From Leptotrichia sp. oral taxon 218 (GTDB lineage Bacteria; Fusobacteriota; Fusobacteriia; Fusobacteriales; Leptotrichiaceae): a stretch of 64,000 nt of DNA. The translations under genes and the position numbers were made by a program. The stretch spans positions 62,001 to 126,000 of the forward strand of contig NZ_CP072377.1 of NCBI RefSeq assembly GCF_018128225.1, written 5' to 3'. Shown here in pieces: positions 8,844-19,369 of the stretch; the stretch's first letter is position 1; each line of letters starts with the position of its first letter. Below the pieces are notes generated by a model. The model saw only the letters and a list, made by a program, of their open reading frames with translations, did no database searches and was not told the origin of the DNA.

Positions 8844-9383
8844 ATGGATAAAAGATCAAAAGTAACAGCGATGTTATCTGTGCTATTAGTTTCGGCACCA
8901 ACTACTGCAAAAAAAATAACAACTTCAAATTTAAGAGACAATGCTATGAGAACGGATGCTGTCGAAGTTGACAATACAAATTCTGAAAATGTAGAAAATT
9001 ATGTAACTGAAACAAAAAAATCTGAAGGAGATTTACTTGTATTAGATACAAATAAATTAAAATTTGATTATAACAGTGCAAATATAAAAGATGAATATAA
9101 TCCAATACTGGAAAAAGTAAAAAAATATATTGAAGAAAAAAATTTAAAAGTTTCAATTATTGGATATACAGATTCAAAGGGGACAAAGAGTTACAACAAA
9201 GAATTATCACTTAGAAGAGCTGAAAGCGTTGAAGAAAGATTAATTGATTTGGGACTTTCTCCTGAAAGAATTATTGAAACAGTTGGAAAAGGAGACAGTA
9301 ATCCTATCGCATCAAATGATGATGAAGATGGAAGAGCTAAAAATAGAAGAATTGAAATAAAAATCAATAAAAATCAAAGTTAA
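8844..9383 (+). CDS. OmpA-family peptidoglycan-binding protein
   Basis: This 179-residue protein has a weak N-terminal hydrophobic segment (residues 7-22), a short linker, and a C-terminal OmpA domain (about 65-179). The domain carries the KLKFDYNSANIK entry strand, the GYTDSKG loop and the NRRIEIKI end, the residues that normally contact diaminopimelate. It lacks the N-terminal beta barrel of true OmpA, so it probably tethers peptidoglycan to the envelope. Because the signal is poor and has no clear cleavage site or lipobox, export should be treated as likely but unproven. Confidence 0.8.
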   Translation: MDKRSKVTAMLSVLLVSAPTTAKKITTSNLRDNAMRTDAVEVDNTNSENVENYVTETKKSEGDLLVLDTNKLKFDYNSANIKDEYNPILEKVKKYIEEKNLKVSIIGYTDSKGTKSYNKELSLRRAESVEERLIDLGLSPERIIETVGKGDSNPIASNDDEDGRAKNRRIEIKINKNQS

Positions 9384-9396
9384 AAAAATAAAATAA

Positions 9397-9437
9397 AATA
9401 AACTATTCTTTATAAAATATGAATAGTTTATTTTATT
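9397..9437. terminator. bidirectional terminator between the OmpA-family gene and hemZ
   Basis: The inverted repeat AATAAACTATTC / GAATAGTTTATT is followed by T-rich sequence and lies between two convergent genes. Confidence 0.78.
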
Positions 9438-9461
9438 TATTATTATTATTTTTAAATTTAT

Positions 9462-11015
9462 TTATAATTTTTTAGAAATTTCTCTAATTTTTTCTTTTTT
9501 TATTTCAAGCCGTATTTCTAATTCATTCATCCATACAAGTGGATCTTTTGGATTGACAAGTCTTTTTATGTTATCTTTTTTCGTATTTTCATCCGTCCAA
9601 ATAAGTTTTGTTATAGCTCCAGCTCCAATCCCAATAATCGTCTTATTTTCTTCAATCATTTCAATGTTGTAAATAGATTCACAGTTTTTAAGCGAGTATC
9701 CCAGATTTTCTCCCCACTGAAAACTGTTTTTCTGGCGGTACATATAATAAGGGAAAAGTCCTTTATTTTCAGTAATTTTAGAAATTTTTTCAAAAATAGT
9801 CTTGTAGTCCAAAGTGTCACGATGCTCATAATTCTCTTTATTAAGTTTACTTGCATTTTTTATCGCCAAATTATGAATTGTCAAATTTTTCACATCGTAT
9901 TTTGCCACTTCGTCCAAAGTATACAAAATATCTTGAGTTGTTTCTTTTGGAAGTCCTAAAATTAAGTCCATATTGATTGAAAGTCCCATTTCTTTAGCTA
10001 ATTTATAGACTTTGTCAAACTGTTTTCTGTCGTGATAACGATTCACGAGTTTTAGCGTCTTTTCATTAAATGACTGTGGATTTATGCTGATTTTATCCAC
10101 GCCACCTTGCTTTAAAACCTGCAATTTTTTTTGATTTAATGTATCAATTCTTCCAGCTTCAAATGTAAATTCTTTTAGATGGCTTAAATCGTAATTTTTT
10201 TTTATTGTATCAAGTAATTTTTTAATTTCTTCAGCTGACAAAATTGAAGGAGTTCCGCCGCCGATGTAAATTGTATTTATTTTTAAATTAAGTTCTTGTG
10301 CAAGTTGTCCAATTTCTTTAGTTTCCTTGTAAATGTCTTCAATATATTCGTCATATCTAGCGGCATATTTTCCTTTTAAAAGATACGCCGGAAATGAGCA
10401 GTAAGTGCATTTTGTTGGACAAAAAGCAATTCCAATATAAATTCCGATTGTATCTTTATCGAGATATTTCTGCTGCTTTTTTACAATATTTATCAGCAAA
10501 TTTCTTTTTTCGTCGCTGACTAAATAAATATCTCTCAAAATTTCTAAAATTTTTTCATAAGAAAGTCCCATTTTCAAAAATCTTCCGACAATTTTTGTAA
10601 GTCTTACGCCAATTAAAGTTCCCCATTTGAAATCTTTTTCTTTCTCAAAAATTTTAAAAATAGAAGTTTTTAGCATAACTTCTGCTTGGTCAAAATATTT
10701 GTCGCAAATTTTTTCATAGGAAAAAGTAATTTTTTTTAATATGTTTTTTTCTTCAATATTTTTTTCGACATTTTTAATTTTAAAATTTTCACAAATTTCA
10801 ATTTTTATTTCAGAATTTTTATTATTTTTATAATTATTAAAATTTTTTTCTTTTATCAAAATAGCCACGACATCAATTTTTTCTAGATTTTCAAAAATTT
10901 CAAAATAAATATTTTTCTCGGAATTTGCTTTTAAAATATCGTATTCTTCTGGTAAAAGAACTCTCACAAATTCTTCCAATTTATTTTCGTTTACTTTAAT
11001 ATTTGAAACTATCAT
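9462..11015 (-). CDS. hemZ: HemZ-type radical SAM protein (oxygen-independent coproporphyrinogen oxidase family)
   Basis: A radical SAM enzyme of the HemN/HemZ family. The [4Fe-4S] motif is CPTKCTYC near residue 199, followed by the SAM-binding GGGTPS near 253 and NPQSF near 312. The first ~180 residues form the HemZ-specific N-terminal domain. Many anaerobic HemZ proteins lack proven coproporphyrinogen activity, and no other haem gene is in the window, so haem handling or anaerobic haem degradation are alternatives. ATG 11015 is three bases from the uppP stop, so the two are co-transcribed. Confidence 0.8.
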   Translation of the reverse strand: MIVSNIKVNENKLEEFVRVLLPEEYDILKANSEKNIYFEIFENLEKIDVVAILIKEKNFNNYKNNKNSEIKIEICENFKIKNVEKNIEEKNILKKITFSYEKICDKYFDQAEVMLKTSIFKIFEKEKDFKWGTLIGVRLTKIVGRFLKMGLSYEKILEILRDIYLVSDEKRNLLINIVKKQQKYLDKDTIGIYIGIAFCPTKCTYCSFPAYLLKGKYAARYDEYIEDIYKETKEIGQLAQELNLKINTIYIGGGTPSILSAEEIKKLLDTIKKNYDLSHLKEFTFEAGRIDTLNQKKLQVLKQGGVDKISINPQSFNEKTLKLVNRYHDRKQFDKVYKLAKEMGLSINMDLILGLPKETTQDILYTLDEVAKYDVKNLTIHNLAIKNASKLNKENYEHRDTLDYKTIFEKISKITENKGLFPYYMYRQKNSFQWGENLGYSLKNCESIYNIEMIEENKTIIGIGAGAITKLIWTDENTKKDNIKRLVNPKDPLVWMNELEIRLEIKKEKIREISKKL

Positions 11016-11018
11016 TTT

Positions 11019-11843
11019 TTATTTAATCACTCCTGTGAAAAATAAAAGTAAAATAATAATTCCCAAAATAATTCGATAATATCCAAACACTTTAAAATCG
11101 TGTTTTTTGATGTAATCCATAAATACTTTTATAACGGCGTAAGCAAAAATAAAGGATAAAACAAATCCAAGTCCAATTAAAAACCATTCTTCCATTGTAA
11201 GAACATTTCCAATTTTAACTATCTTTAGCAAAGTTGCTCCAAGCATTGTCGGAATTGCCAAGAAAAAAGAAAATTCTGTGGCAAGGACTCTGTTTAATCC
11301 AAGCAAAACTCCTCCAATTATTGTTGCAGCAGAACGAGAAGTTCCTGGAATCATCGCAAGGCATTGAAAAAGTCCAACTCCAAGTGCAAGTGGAATTGTC
11401 ATTTCTTTGATTGATTTAATTTTTTCTTCTTTTTTCTTTCTTGTTTCAATCCAAATAAGTAAAATTCCATAAAATACAAGCATTATCGAAACAGTTAATG
11501 AATTAAAAAATTTCTCTTCAATAATATCATCAAATTTAAGTCCCAAAATCACGGCAGGAATTACAGCAATCACAATTTTTACCCACATTGCAATAATATC
11601 CATGCTCTCTTGCTTCGTATTACCTTTCGCAAATGGAAAAATTTTTTTCCAGTAGTAAACGACAACTGACAAAATTGCTCCTAACTGAATTATTATTTTA
11701 AAAGCGTCAACAAAAACTTTATTGTCAGATAATTTTAAAAATTGGTCAACAAGTATCATATGTCCAGTACTGCTGACAGGTACAAATTCTGTAAGTCCTT
11801 CAACAAGACTTAGTATAAAAACTTTTATAATACTAAAAATCAT
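11019..11843 (-). CDS. uppP: undecaprenyl-diphosphatase
   Basis: UppP (BacA) dephosphorylates undecaprenyl pyrophosphate to recycle the lipid carrier for peptidoglycan and LPS, and confers bacitracin tolerance. The 274-residue polytopic protein shows both family signatures: EGLTEFVPVSSTGH at residues 15-28 and PGTSRSAATI near 166-175. Seven to eight membrane helices are visible. An AGAAAGGAAA site precedes ATG 11843, and hemZ follows immediately. Confidence 0.95.
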   Translation of the reverse strand: MIFSIIKVFILSLVEGLTEFVPVSSTGHMILVDQFLKLSDNKVFVDAFKIIIQLGAILSVVVYYWKKIFPFAKGNTKQESMDIIAMWVKIVIAVIPAVILGLKFDDIIEEKFFNSLTVSIMLVFYGILLIWIETRKKKEEKIKSIKEMTIPLALGVGLFQCLAMIPGTSRSAATIIGGVLLGLNRVLATEFSFFLAIPTMLGATLLKIVKIGNVLTMEEWFLIGLGFVLSFIFAYAVIKVFMDYIKKHDFKVFGYYRIILGIIILLLFFTGVIK

Positions 11844-11966
11844 ATATCATTTCCTTTCTAAAAAAATTTTTTATTATTACATAAAATTGTAACATTTTTT
11901 TGGCAGTTTTACAACTTTACTGAAAAAAATTAGGAAAATAAATTTGAAAATTTATGAAAAAAAGTG

Positions 11967-11995
11967 TTGACAAATTTCTTGAAAAGTGGTAGAAT
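11967..11995 (+). promoter_or_regulatory. sigma-A type promoter of dps
   Basis: A perfect -35 TTGACA (11967-11972), a 17-base spacer and -10 TAGAAT (11990-11995) lie upstream of the Dps gene. No clear PerR-type operator was recognised. Confidence 0.75.
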
Positions 11996-12051
11996 AAATT
12001 TGTAATACTTACAAAAGTATACAAAATATAAATTTTTAAGGAGTGATAAAA

Positions 12052-12489
12052 ATGTCAAAAACAGTTGAAAAATTAAATCTTTATTTAGCTAATTTAAATG
12101 TGTTATACAGAAAGGTTCAAAATTATCACTGGAATATAGTTGGTTCAGGATTCTTTTCTGTTCACGCAAAATTGGAAGAATATTATAATGGATTAAATAC
12201 ACAAATTGATGATGTTGCTGAAAGAATTTTAGCAATTGGTGGTCGTCCTTTAGGAACATTAAAAGACTACTTAGAAGTTTCTACAATTAGTGAAGCTAAA
12301 AATGAAGCAATTTCTATTGCTGACGCAGTTGCCGATGTTAAAAAAGAATTTGAAGCAATGTTAAAATTAGTAAAAGAAGTAAAAGAAGTTGCTGATGAAG
12401 AAAATGATTACGGAACATCTGCATTAGTTGATGAATATATCAGCACATATGAAAAAGATTTGTGGATGTTAAATGCTTATTTAAAATAA
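12052..12489 (+). CDS. dps: Dps-family ferritin-like DNA/iron protection protein
   Basis: Dps dodecamers oxidise and store iron with hydrogen peroxide, which limits oxidative damage. The protein is 145 residues from ATG 12052. It has the ferroxidase-site residues: His in NYHWNIVGSGFFSVHAKLEE (two His plus Glu) and Asp/Glu in the following helix (DDVAERILAIGG). An AAGGAGTG site precedes ATG 12052; the GTG at 12043 lies inside that site and is unlikely. A strong promoter lies upstream and a terminator downstream, so it is monocistronic. Confidence 0.92.
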   Translation: MSKTVEKLNLYLANLNVLYRKVQNYHWNIVGSGFFSVHAKLEEYYNGLNTQIDDVAERILAIGGRPLGTLKDYLEVSTISEAKNEAISIADAVADVKKEFEAMLKLVKEVKEVADEENDYGTSALVDEYISTYEKDLWMLNAYLK

Positions 12490-12550
12490 TTTCTTTTAAT
12501 TAAAAATTTTACAAAATTATTCAAAAATTCATTACTATACTTTAAATTTG

Positions 12551-12585
12551 AGAGAAAATCTGAATGTTGATTTTCTCTTTTTTTT
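12551..12585 (+). terminator. terminator of dps
   Basis: A perfect hairpin AGAGAAAATC / GATTTTCTCT is followed by a T-run. Confidence 0.82.
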
Positions 12586-12776
12586 AATTTTAATTTTTAA
12601 ATTTTTTTGATAAAAAAATCTAATTTTTATTTCAAAATATTAAATTTTTTCAAAAATTATAAAACTTTAATAAAAAATAAATTTTCAAATCTTGAAAAAG
12701 ATAAAGAAATATGTTATTATATTATGAATGATAAAAATAAATAATCATAGTTATATATAGAAAGGAGAAATAAATA

Positions 12777-13019
12777 ATGGCAAAAAAAGATTTACATCCT
12801 GCATACAATTTTGTAGTGTTTGAAGATACTAGTAATGGAGACAAATTCTTAACAAAATCAACAAAAACTTCTAAAGAAACAACTACTTTTGAAGGAAAAG
12901 AATATCCTGTAATAAAAGTTGCAACAAGTTCAACTTCTCATCCATTCTTTACTGGAAAATCTAAATTCGTTGATGAAACTGGAAGAGTTGATAAATTTAA
13001 GAAAAAATACAATTTATAA
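12777..13019 (+). CDS. rpmE2: 50S ribosomal protein L31 type B
   Basis: L31 is a small late-binding large-subunit protein. The 80-residue protein begins [11 protein letters not shown] and has the type B motif [11 protein letters not shown]. It lacks the CxxC pairs of zinc-binding type A L31, so it does not need zinc. In Bacillus such paralogues replace the zinc form when zinc is scarce; whether a type A copy exists here is unknown. An AAAGGAG site precedes ATG 12777 and a terminator follows. Confidence 0.95.
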   Translation: MAKKDLHPAYNFVVFEDTSNGDKFLTKSTKTSKETTTFEGKEYPVIKVATSSTSHPFFTGKSKFVDETGRVDKFKKKYNL

Positions 13020-13041
13020 TTTGAATTATAAAAAAAATAAA

Positions 13042-13072
13042 AGCAGAGGTTTTTTACTCTCTGTTTTTTTTT
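13042..13072 (+). terminator. terminator of rpmE2
   Basis: Hairpin CAGAG (13044-13048) / CTCTG (13059-13063) is followed by nine T. Confidence 0.8.
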
Positions 13073-13110
13073 GAATTTTTTAGAAAAAATTGAAAAATAG
13101 GAGAAAATAA

Positions 13111-14310
<1,200 letters not shown>

Positions 14311-14312
14311 AA

Positions 14313-14352
14313 TAAAAAAAGAAGAGTTTATTTAAAAATTCTTCTTTTTTTA
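14313..14352 (+). terminator. terminator of tgt
   Basis: Inverted repeat AAAAAAAGAAGA / TTCTTCTTTTTTT makes a hairpin with a T-rich tail. Confidence 0.7.
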
Positions 14353-14441
14353 TATTTTTTCTTTATTTTTAGTAAAAAATACAAACTGCATTATTATTAT
14401 TATTTATTTAGTAATTTTTTAATCAAATATAAAAAATTTTT

Positions 14442-17400
14442 TTATAAAATATCATTTATCGAATAATCAGAATAAATAATTTTTCTTTCGTCAAGCAATT
14501 TTTTCAAATTAATTTTTTTACTAAAAGGAAGATATCTTAAATAAATATTTTTCCCACTTAGTTTTTTTCTGTCTTTTTTTGCCAAATTTTCAAGAAAAAT
14601 GACATTTCTTGGAATTTTAATCTCAGTTGTAATTTCTATAATATTTTCGTTTTCCATTTCTTCTTTTGAAAAATCCAGTCTTTCTAAAAATTCATTGTCA
14701 TTTAAAATTACACAAAATTTCTCTTTAACTTTAATATTTTTATTTTTGCCAATTTTATATTCAATTTGTTCGACTTTTTTATAATTTATTTTTTTAACTT
14801 CTTCTTTTATTTCAAAATTTTCTTGATTTTCGTCTATATTTTCCATATCTTTTATATTTTTATTTTTATCTTTATCTTTATTTTTATTTTCATCTTCATT
14901 CTCAGAATTTATATTTTCGTTTTTATTTTCATTTTCTAAAAAACTATTTTCTACAGAATTTGTTTTTAAATAATTTTCTTCTTCTTTGACAAAACAAATA
15001 TTTTCTGGAATAAAATCGTAAAATACAGTAAATGGATATTCAGTTTCGTATTTTTCGTTTATTTCAAAATATTTATTTATAAAAGGTTCGTTGTATTCAA
15101 AATCATCTTTATTTTTAACAACGATTTGACTTTTTTTAGAAGTTATTTTTTTATAATAAATTCCGATTGTGAGTAAAAATATTTTAAAATCTGACATTTC
15201 ATATTTAAATTCTTCTTTTTTGCTAAAAATATTTTTTATGATTAAATTTTTATTTTGTCTAAAAATTTGTGCAAGTAATTTTTTCGTCTGAGTATTATAT
15301 TCCATTTTTCCAATCAAAAACTCTTTGATTTCTCTAAAAATTTCTGCATCTTCATATCCATAACCATTGAATTTATATTTTCTTCTTATCAAAACTTCGA
15401 CTATTTTGTGAGTTTCAGTTTGCCTAATATTTGCAATTTTAACCGAAAATTTCCAGTTATAATATTTATTTAGCAATAAAAGCATATTTGAAATATTGTA
15501 ATTAAGTCGTCCAATAATTTGTCTTCCACAAAAAAGTTCAATTTGGTCAAAATTTGCTTTCATATTTATTTTTTTATTTTCGTCCCATTCAACATTTGTA
15601 TAAAAAACTGATTTTATTGGAAACGAAGTATTGAATAACGAATGATAATAGAGTAAAGTTTCGTCTTTCATTTTAGACGGTTTTACATCTTCAATATAAA
15701 CTTTTGTGTAAAATTTATTTTGAAACATTTCAGATTTTAATTTATAAACGATGTCATAAATTAAATTTTTGTTCAAATCTTTAAAAAGTTCCCCTGAATT
15801 AAACCAAACTGCATTTTTATTTGAAAAACCTTTTTGCTTAAGGTCAAACATTATGTGATTTTTATTTTCTCCAATGAATTTAATATTTTCAAAAAGCACA
15901 TTATTTGTCCTAAAAGTTGGCGTTGGATTTCCAAAACCAAAAGGTTTTAGTTTTTCTGTCAGCTGAAAAAATTCGTACGAAATTTTTTGTATTGGAATTT
16001 GCTTATCAATTTCGATAATTTTTACAAAATCGTCTTTTGTCAATTTAGTTTTCGCAAATTTATTTACTTTTTTTTGAAAAAGCGGAATATTTTTTATCGG
16101 AATTGTAAATCCAGCCGCACCTGAATGTCCTCCAAATTTTAAAAATAATTCTGGCATTGACTGTAGAACTTCCAAAATATTGAAATTTCCAATACTTCTG
16201 CACGAACCGACTGCAATTCCTTCATCTTCTTTAACTTCCATTATTATTACTGGTTTATAGTATTTATCAACAATTTTTGAAGCTGCAATTCCAATTACGC
16301 CGTGATGATATTCAGGCGAATAGTCGATAATTACAAAATCATTTGAAGTGTCAGTATTTTCAATTTTGTTTTCAATTTTTTCCACAATTTTATTTTGCAG
16401 TTCTTTTCTCTCAAAATTTCTGTTAATAAGTTCTTTTACAATAACTTCAATTTCTCGTTCGTTATCCGAAGTCAAAAGTTTTACAACCATTTTCGCATCT
16501 GTAAGTCTTCCAGCCGCATTAAATACAGGCGCTATGATAAATCCCACATCGTAAGTTGTGTACTCAGTTTTTTCAATATTTTGCTGATTTGAAGAAAATA
16601 ATTTATAGAGCAAAAATTTTAGTCCTTTATGTTTTGTGCAAAGTAATTGCTCTAAACCAAATTTTGTAAAAATTCTATTTTCATCCGTAAGCGGCACAAT
16701 ATCTGCAACTGTTCCAATCGCCACCAAATCCAAATATTTATTTGTCTCTTCTTTTTTTTCAGCTCTTTCAAAAAGACAAAGCACAACCATAAAAATAGTT
16801 CCAACTCCAGCCAAAAATTCAAAAGAAAAATTGTTTTCTTTCCTTTTAGGATTAATGACCGCCAAAGCTTCTGGAATTTTTCCGCCGTGCAAATTGTGGT
16901 GATCTGTAATTATTATAGGCAAATCTATCGAATTTGCAAATTCAACTTCGGGAAAAGCAGTAATTCCACAGTCAACTGTTATTACCAAATCCGCTCCTGA
17001 ATCTTTTATTTTTTTAAGTGCTTCGTTATTTAGTCCATAACCTTCATCTCGAATTGGAATGTAGTAATTTACATTTTCTGCTCCAAGTTCTTTTAGAGCT
17101 AAATATAAAACCGAAGTGGAAGTGATTCCGTCAACATCGTAATCTCCATATATCCAAATATTTTTTTGCTCCGAAATTGCTTTTTCAATTTCAACAACAG
17201 CTTTTTCCATATCGCAAAGTCCCAAAGGATTTTCGACATCTTTCAAACTTGGATTAAGAAATTTTTTTATTTTTTCGTCTGAATCAATTCCTCTTGAATA
17301 AAGAATTTGCAAAATATCTTGATCAATTGAAAACTTTTTTGCTTCATTTTGATTGGCTCTTTTTATTTTTACTTTTTTAAATTTTTCTTTTTTTTCTTTT

Positions 17401-17501
17401 TCATTGCTTTCATTTTTATTTTTATCTTCATTTTTTTTTATATATTCCCTTTCCTGTCGTGGACTTGGAATAACTTTTGAACGCCATCTTGTATTTCTCA
17501 T
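14442..17501 (-). CDS. recJ: single-stranded-DNA exonuclease RecJ with long C-terminal extension
   Basis: RecJ degrades single-stranded DNA 5' to 3' in recombination and mismatch/base-excision repair. Catalytic motifs lie in the first ~500 residues: GDYDVDGITST (DHH motif I), VDCGIT, TDHHNLHGG, and the DHHA1 GGHSGAAGFTI. An OB-fold region follows to about 620. The 1020-residue chain is far longer than typical RecJ (about 560-800). Its last ~400 residues include a low-complexity Glu/Asn/Lys tract and a final 'SDYSIND' tail of unknown role. I chose ATG 17501 because AGAGGAGAA precedes it; the frame stays open to 17531. Confidence 0.93.
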   Translation of the reverse strand: MRNTRWRSKVIPSPRQEREYIKKNEDKNKNESNEKEKKEKFKKVKIKRANQNEAKKFSIDQDILQILYSRGIDSDEKIKKFLNPSLKDVENPLGLCDMEKAVVEIEKAISEQKNIWIYGDYDVDGITSTSVLYLALKELGAENVNYYIPIRDEGYGLNNEALKKIKDSGADLVITVDCGITAFPEVEFANSIDLPIIITDHHNLHGGKIPEALAVINPKRKENNFSFEFLAGVGTIFMVVLCLFERAEKKEETNKYLDLVAIGTVADIVPLTDENRIFTKFGLEQLLCTKHKGLKFLLYKLFSSNQQNIEKTEYTTYDVGFIIAPVFNAAGRLTDAKMVVKLLTSDNEREIEVIVKELINRNFERKELQNKIVEKIENKIENTDTSNDFVIIDYSPEYHHGVIGIAASKIVDKYYKPVIIMEVKEDEGIAVGSCRSIGNFNILEVLQSMPELFLKFGGHSGAAGFTIPIKNIPLFQKKVNKFAKTKLTKDDFVKIIEIDKQIPIQKISYEFFQLTEKLKPFGFGNPTPTFRTNNVLFENIKFIGENKNHIMFDLKQKGFSNKNAVWFNSGELFKDLNKNLIYDIVYKLKSEMFQNKFYTKVYIEDVKPSKMKDETLLYYHSLFNTSFPIKSVFYTNVEWDENKKINMKANFDQIELFCGRQIIGRLNYNISNMLLLLNKYYNWKFSVKIANIRQTETHKIVEVLIRRKYKFNGYGYEDAEIFREIKEFLIGKMEYNTQTKKLLAQIFRQNKNLIIKNIFSKKEEFKYEMSDFKIFLLTIGIYYKKITSKKSQIVVKNKDDFEYNEPFINKYFEINEKYETEYPFTVFYDFIPENICFVKEEENYLKTNSVENSFLENENKNENINSENEDENKNKDKDKNKNIKDMENIDENQENFEIKEEVKKINYKKVEQIEYKIGKNKNIKVKEKFCVILNDNEFLERLDFSKEEMENENIIEITTEIKIPRNVIFLENLAKKDRKKLSGKNIYLRYLPFSKKINLKKLLDERKIIYSDYSINDIL

Positions 17502-17648
17502 TTTTTTCTCCTCTTTTAAAATTTCCCCCATTAATTTTTGTAAAGTATTTTTGGGAATTTCAAAACTTTACTTTTATATTTTACCACATTTTTAATTTTA
17601 TTTAAAATTAAAAAAATAAAATTTATTTTACTTTATTTTCAAAATTTA

Positions 17649-17678
17649 TTGACAAAGATGCATTAAATAAGGTAAAAT
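17649..17678 (+). promoter_or_regulatory. promoter of the OPT transporter gene
   Basis: -35 TTGACA (17649-17654), 18-base spacer and -10 TAAAAT (17673-17678) lie 55 bases before the ATG. Confidence 0.6.
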
Positions 17679-17732
17679 TTTATATATTTTAATAAAAAAA
17701 TAAATTTTTTTGAAAGGAGAAAAAGATACTTT

Positions 17733-19340
17733 ATGTCAAAAAAAATAAAAATCACACCAGCTTCTGTAATAATTGGAGTTATTGGAGCTGTACTTATTTC
17801 TGCGAGTTCATTTTACACTGTTTTAAAATTTGGTGCACTGCCTTGGCCAACAGTAATGGTGACGCTAATTTCCATCATGGCGCTAAATTTTTTCAAAAAA
17901 ACTGATAGCAAAGAAATTACGGTCACTCACACGATTATGAGTGCTGGATCAATGGTTGCTGGAGGTGTAGCATTCACAATGCCTGGATACTTGATATTGG
18001 GTGGAAAACTTGAAAATATCAATAAAACTTTGCTTTTTGTGACAATTTTACTTGGATCTGTGCTAGGTTGTGTTCTTTCTTTTATTTTTAGAAAAAAGAT
18101 GATTGAAGAAGAGAAGCTTGAATTTCCAATTGGAGAAGCGGCTTATAATTTGGTAAATTCGGATAACACCAAAAAAGATGGACTTTTTGTCGGATTAGGA
18201 GTTCTATTTAGCACAGTTGTTTCCGTTTTGAGAGATATTAACTTTACTAAACAAAAATCTCCGATTATTCCAACGCTAATTTCTACAAAAAATGGATTTT
18301 TAAGTTTTTATGTTTCTCCACTTTTAGTTGGAATTGGCTATATTTTAGGATTTTTAAACACTTTTATCTGGTTTTTAGGAGGTGCTTTAGTTCATTTTAT
18401 AGCACAGCCTTTGGCAATTTCAAAAAATATAAAAGATTTTGATCTTATGAAAAATAGTTTTGGAATGGGAATTGTTGTCGGAATTGGATTTGGAGTAATT
18501 GTAAAACTAATTTTTTCTCAATTAAAAAAGGAGAAAAAAAGCACTTCTATATTTTCAAAAAAATTATTTACTTATTTTTTAATAACAGTTTTATTAATTA
18601 CTTTTATTTATAAATTACCAATTATCTTAGCATTTGTTCTTTTAGTAATTTGTATTTTATGTACAATAGTCGCTGGATATTCAACTGGAAAAACAGGTGT
18701 AAATCCGATGGAAATTTATGCAATTATCACAATTTTAATAATTTCTTTTTTAGGAAAATTAAAATTTTTAAACTTTGCTTTTTCCACAAAATTTTCAACA
18801 CTTTTATTATTTTTTTTAGCGTGTATCGTCGCAGTAGCTTGTGGACTTGCGGGAGATATTTTAAATGACTTTAAATCAGGTTATAAAACTAAAACTGATC
18901 CAAAAGAACAGTTTTTAGGAGAACTTATAGGAGCTGTTGTGAGTTCGGTTGTTATAACTTGGCTATTTTTCGTATTTTTTAACATTTATAAAAATATTGG
19001 TCCAAAAGAAAATTCAGAGTTAATAGTGCTTCAAGCTTCAATTGTTGCTTCAATTATAAATGGAATTCCATTTATTCAGTTTTTCTTTACAGGACTTTTA
19101 ATCGGTTTTGCACTTTATATGTTAAATTTTCCTGTGCTAACTTTTGGAATAGGAATTTATGTCCCATTTTACTTGACTTTGCCAGTATTTTTAGGTGGAC
19201 TTCTAAATTTAATCTTTGGAAAAATTTCTACTAAATTTTCACAAAAATTTATGATGTTTTCAAACGGATTGATGTCAGGTGAAGCAATTATCGGAGTGAT
19301 AATTTCACTGATTGCATATTATTTTATATTATTTCGCTAA
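17733..19340 (+). CDS. OPT-family oligopeptide transporter
   Basis: A large polytopic inner-membrane protein (535 residues, about 14 hydrophobic segments) of the oligopeptide transporter superfamily, which uses ion gradients to import peptides or metal-chelate complexes. Family-like features include FGALPWPTVMVTLISI near residue 32, the EFPIGEAAYNLV stretch near 131, and SGEAIIGVIISL near the C-terminus. Length is near the lower end for bacterial OPTs. An AAAGGAG site precedes ATG 17733. Substrate cannot be deduced; peptide import would suit a fermentative oral-type anaerobe. Confidence 0.82.
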   Translation: MSKKIKITPASVIIGVIGAVLISASSFYTVLKFGALPWPTVMVTLISIMALNFFKKTDSKEITVTHTIMSAGSMVAGGVAFTMPGYLILGGKLENINKTLLFVTILLGSVLGCVLSFIFRKKMIEEEKLEFPIGEAAYNLVNSDNTKKDGLFVGLGVLFSTVVSVLRDINFTKQKSPIIPTLISTKNGFLSFYVSPLLVGIGYILGFLNTFIWFLGGALVHFIAQPLAISKNIKDFDLMKNSFGMGIVVGIGFGVIVKLIFSQLKKEKKSTSIFSKKLFTYFLITVLLITFIYKLPIILAFVLLVICILCTIVAGYSTGKTGVNPMEIYAIITILIISFLGKLKFLNFAFSTKFSTLLLFFLACIVAVACGLAGDILNDFKSGYKTKTDPKEQFLGELIGAVVSSVVITWLFFVFFNIYKNIGPKENSELIVLQASIVASIINGIPFIQFFFTGLLIGFALYMLNFPVLTFGIGIYVPFYLTLPVFLGGLLNLIFGKISTKFSQKFMMFSNGLMSGEAIIGVIISLIAYYFILFR

Positions 19341-19369
19341 AAATTAAAACATGACGAGAGGTGATTAAA

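Noticed and set aside
8708-8974. Minus-strand ORF opposite the start of the OmpA-family gene
   Set aside because: A shadow of the coding strand with low-complexity Phe/Leu-rich translation and no ribosome binding site.
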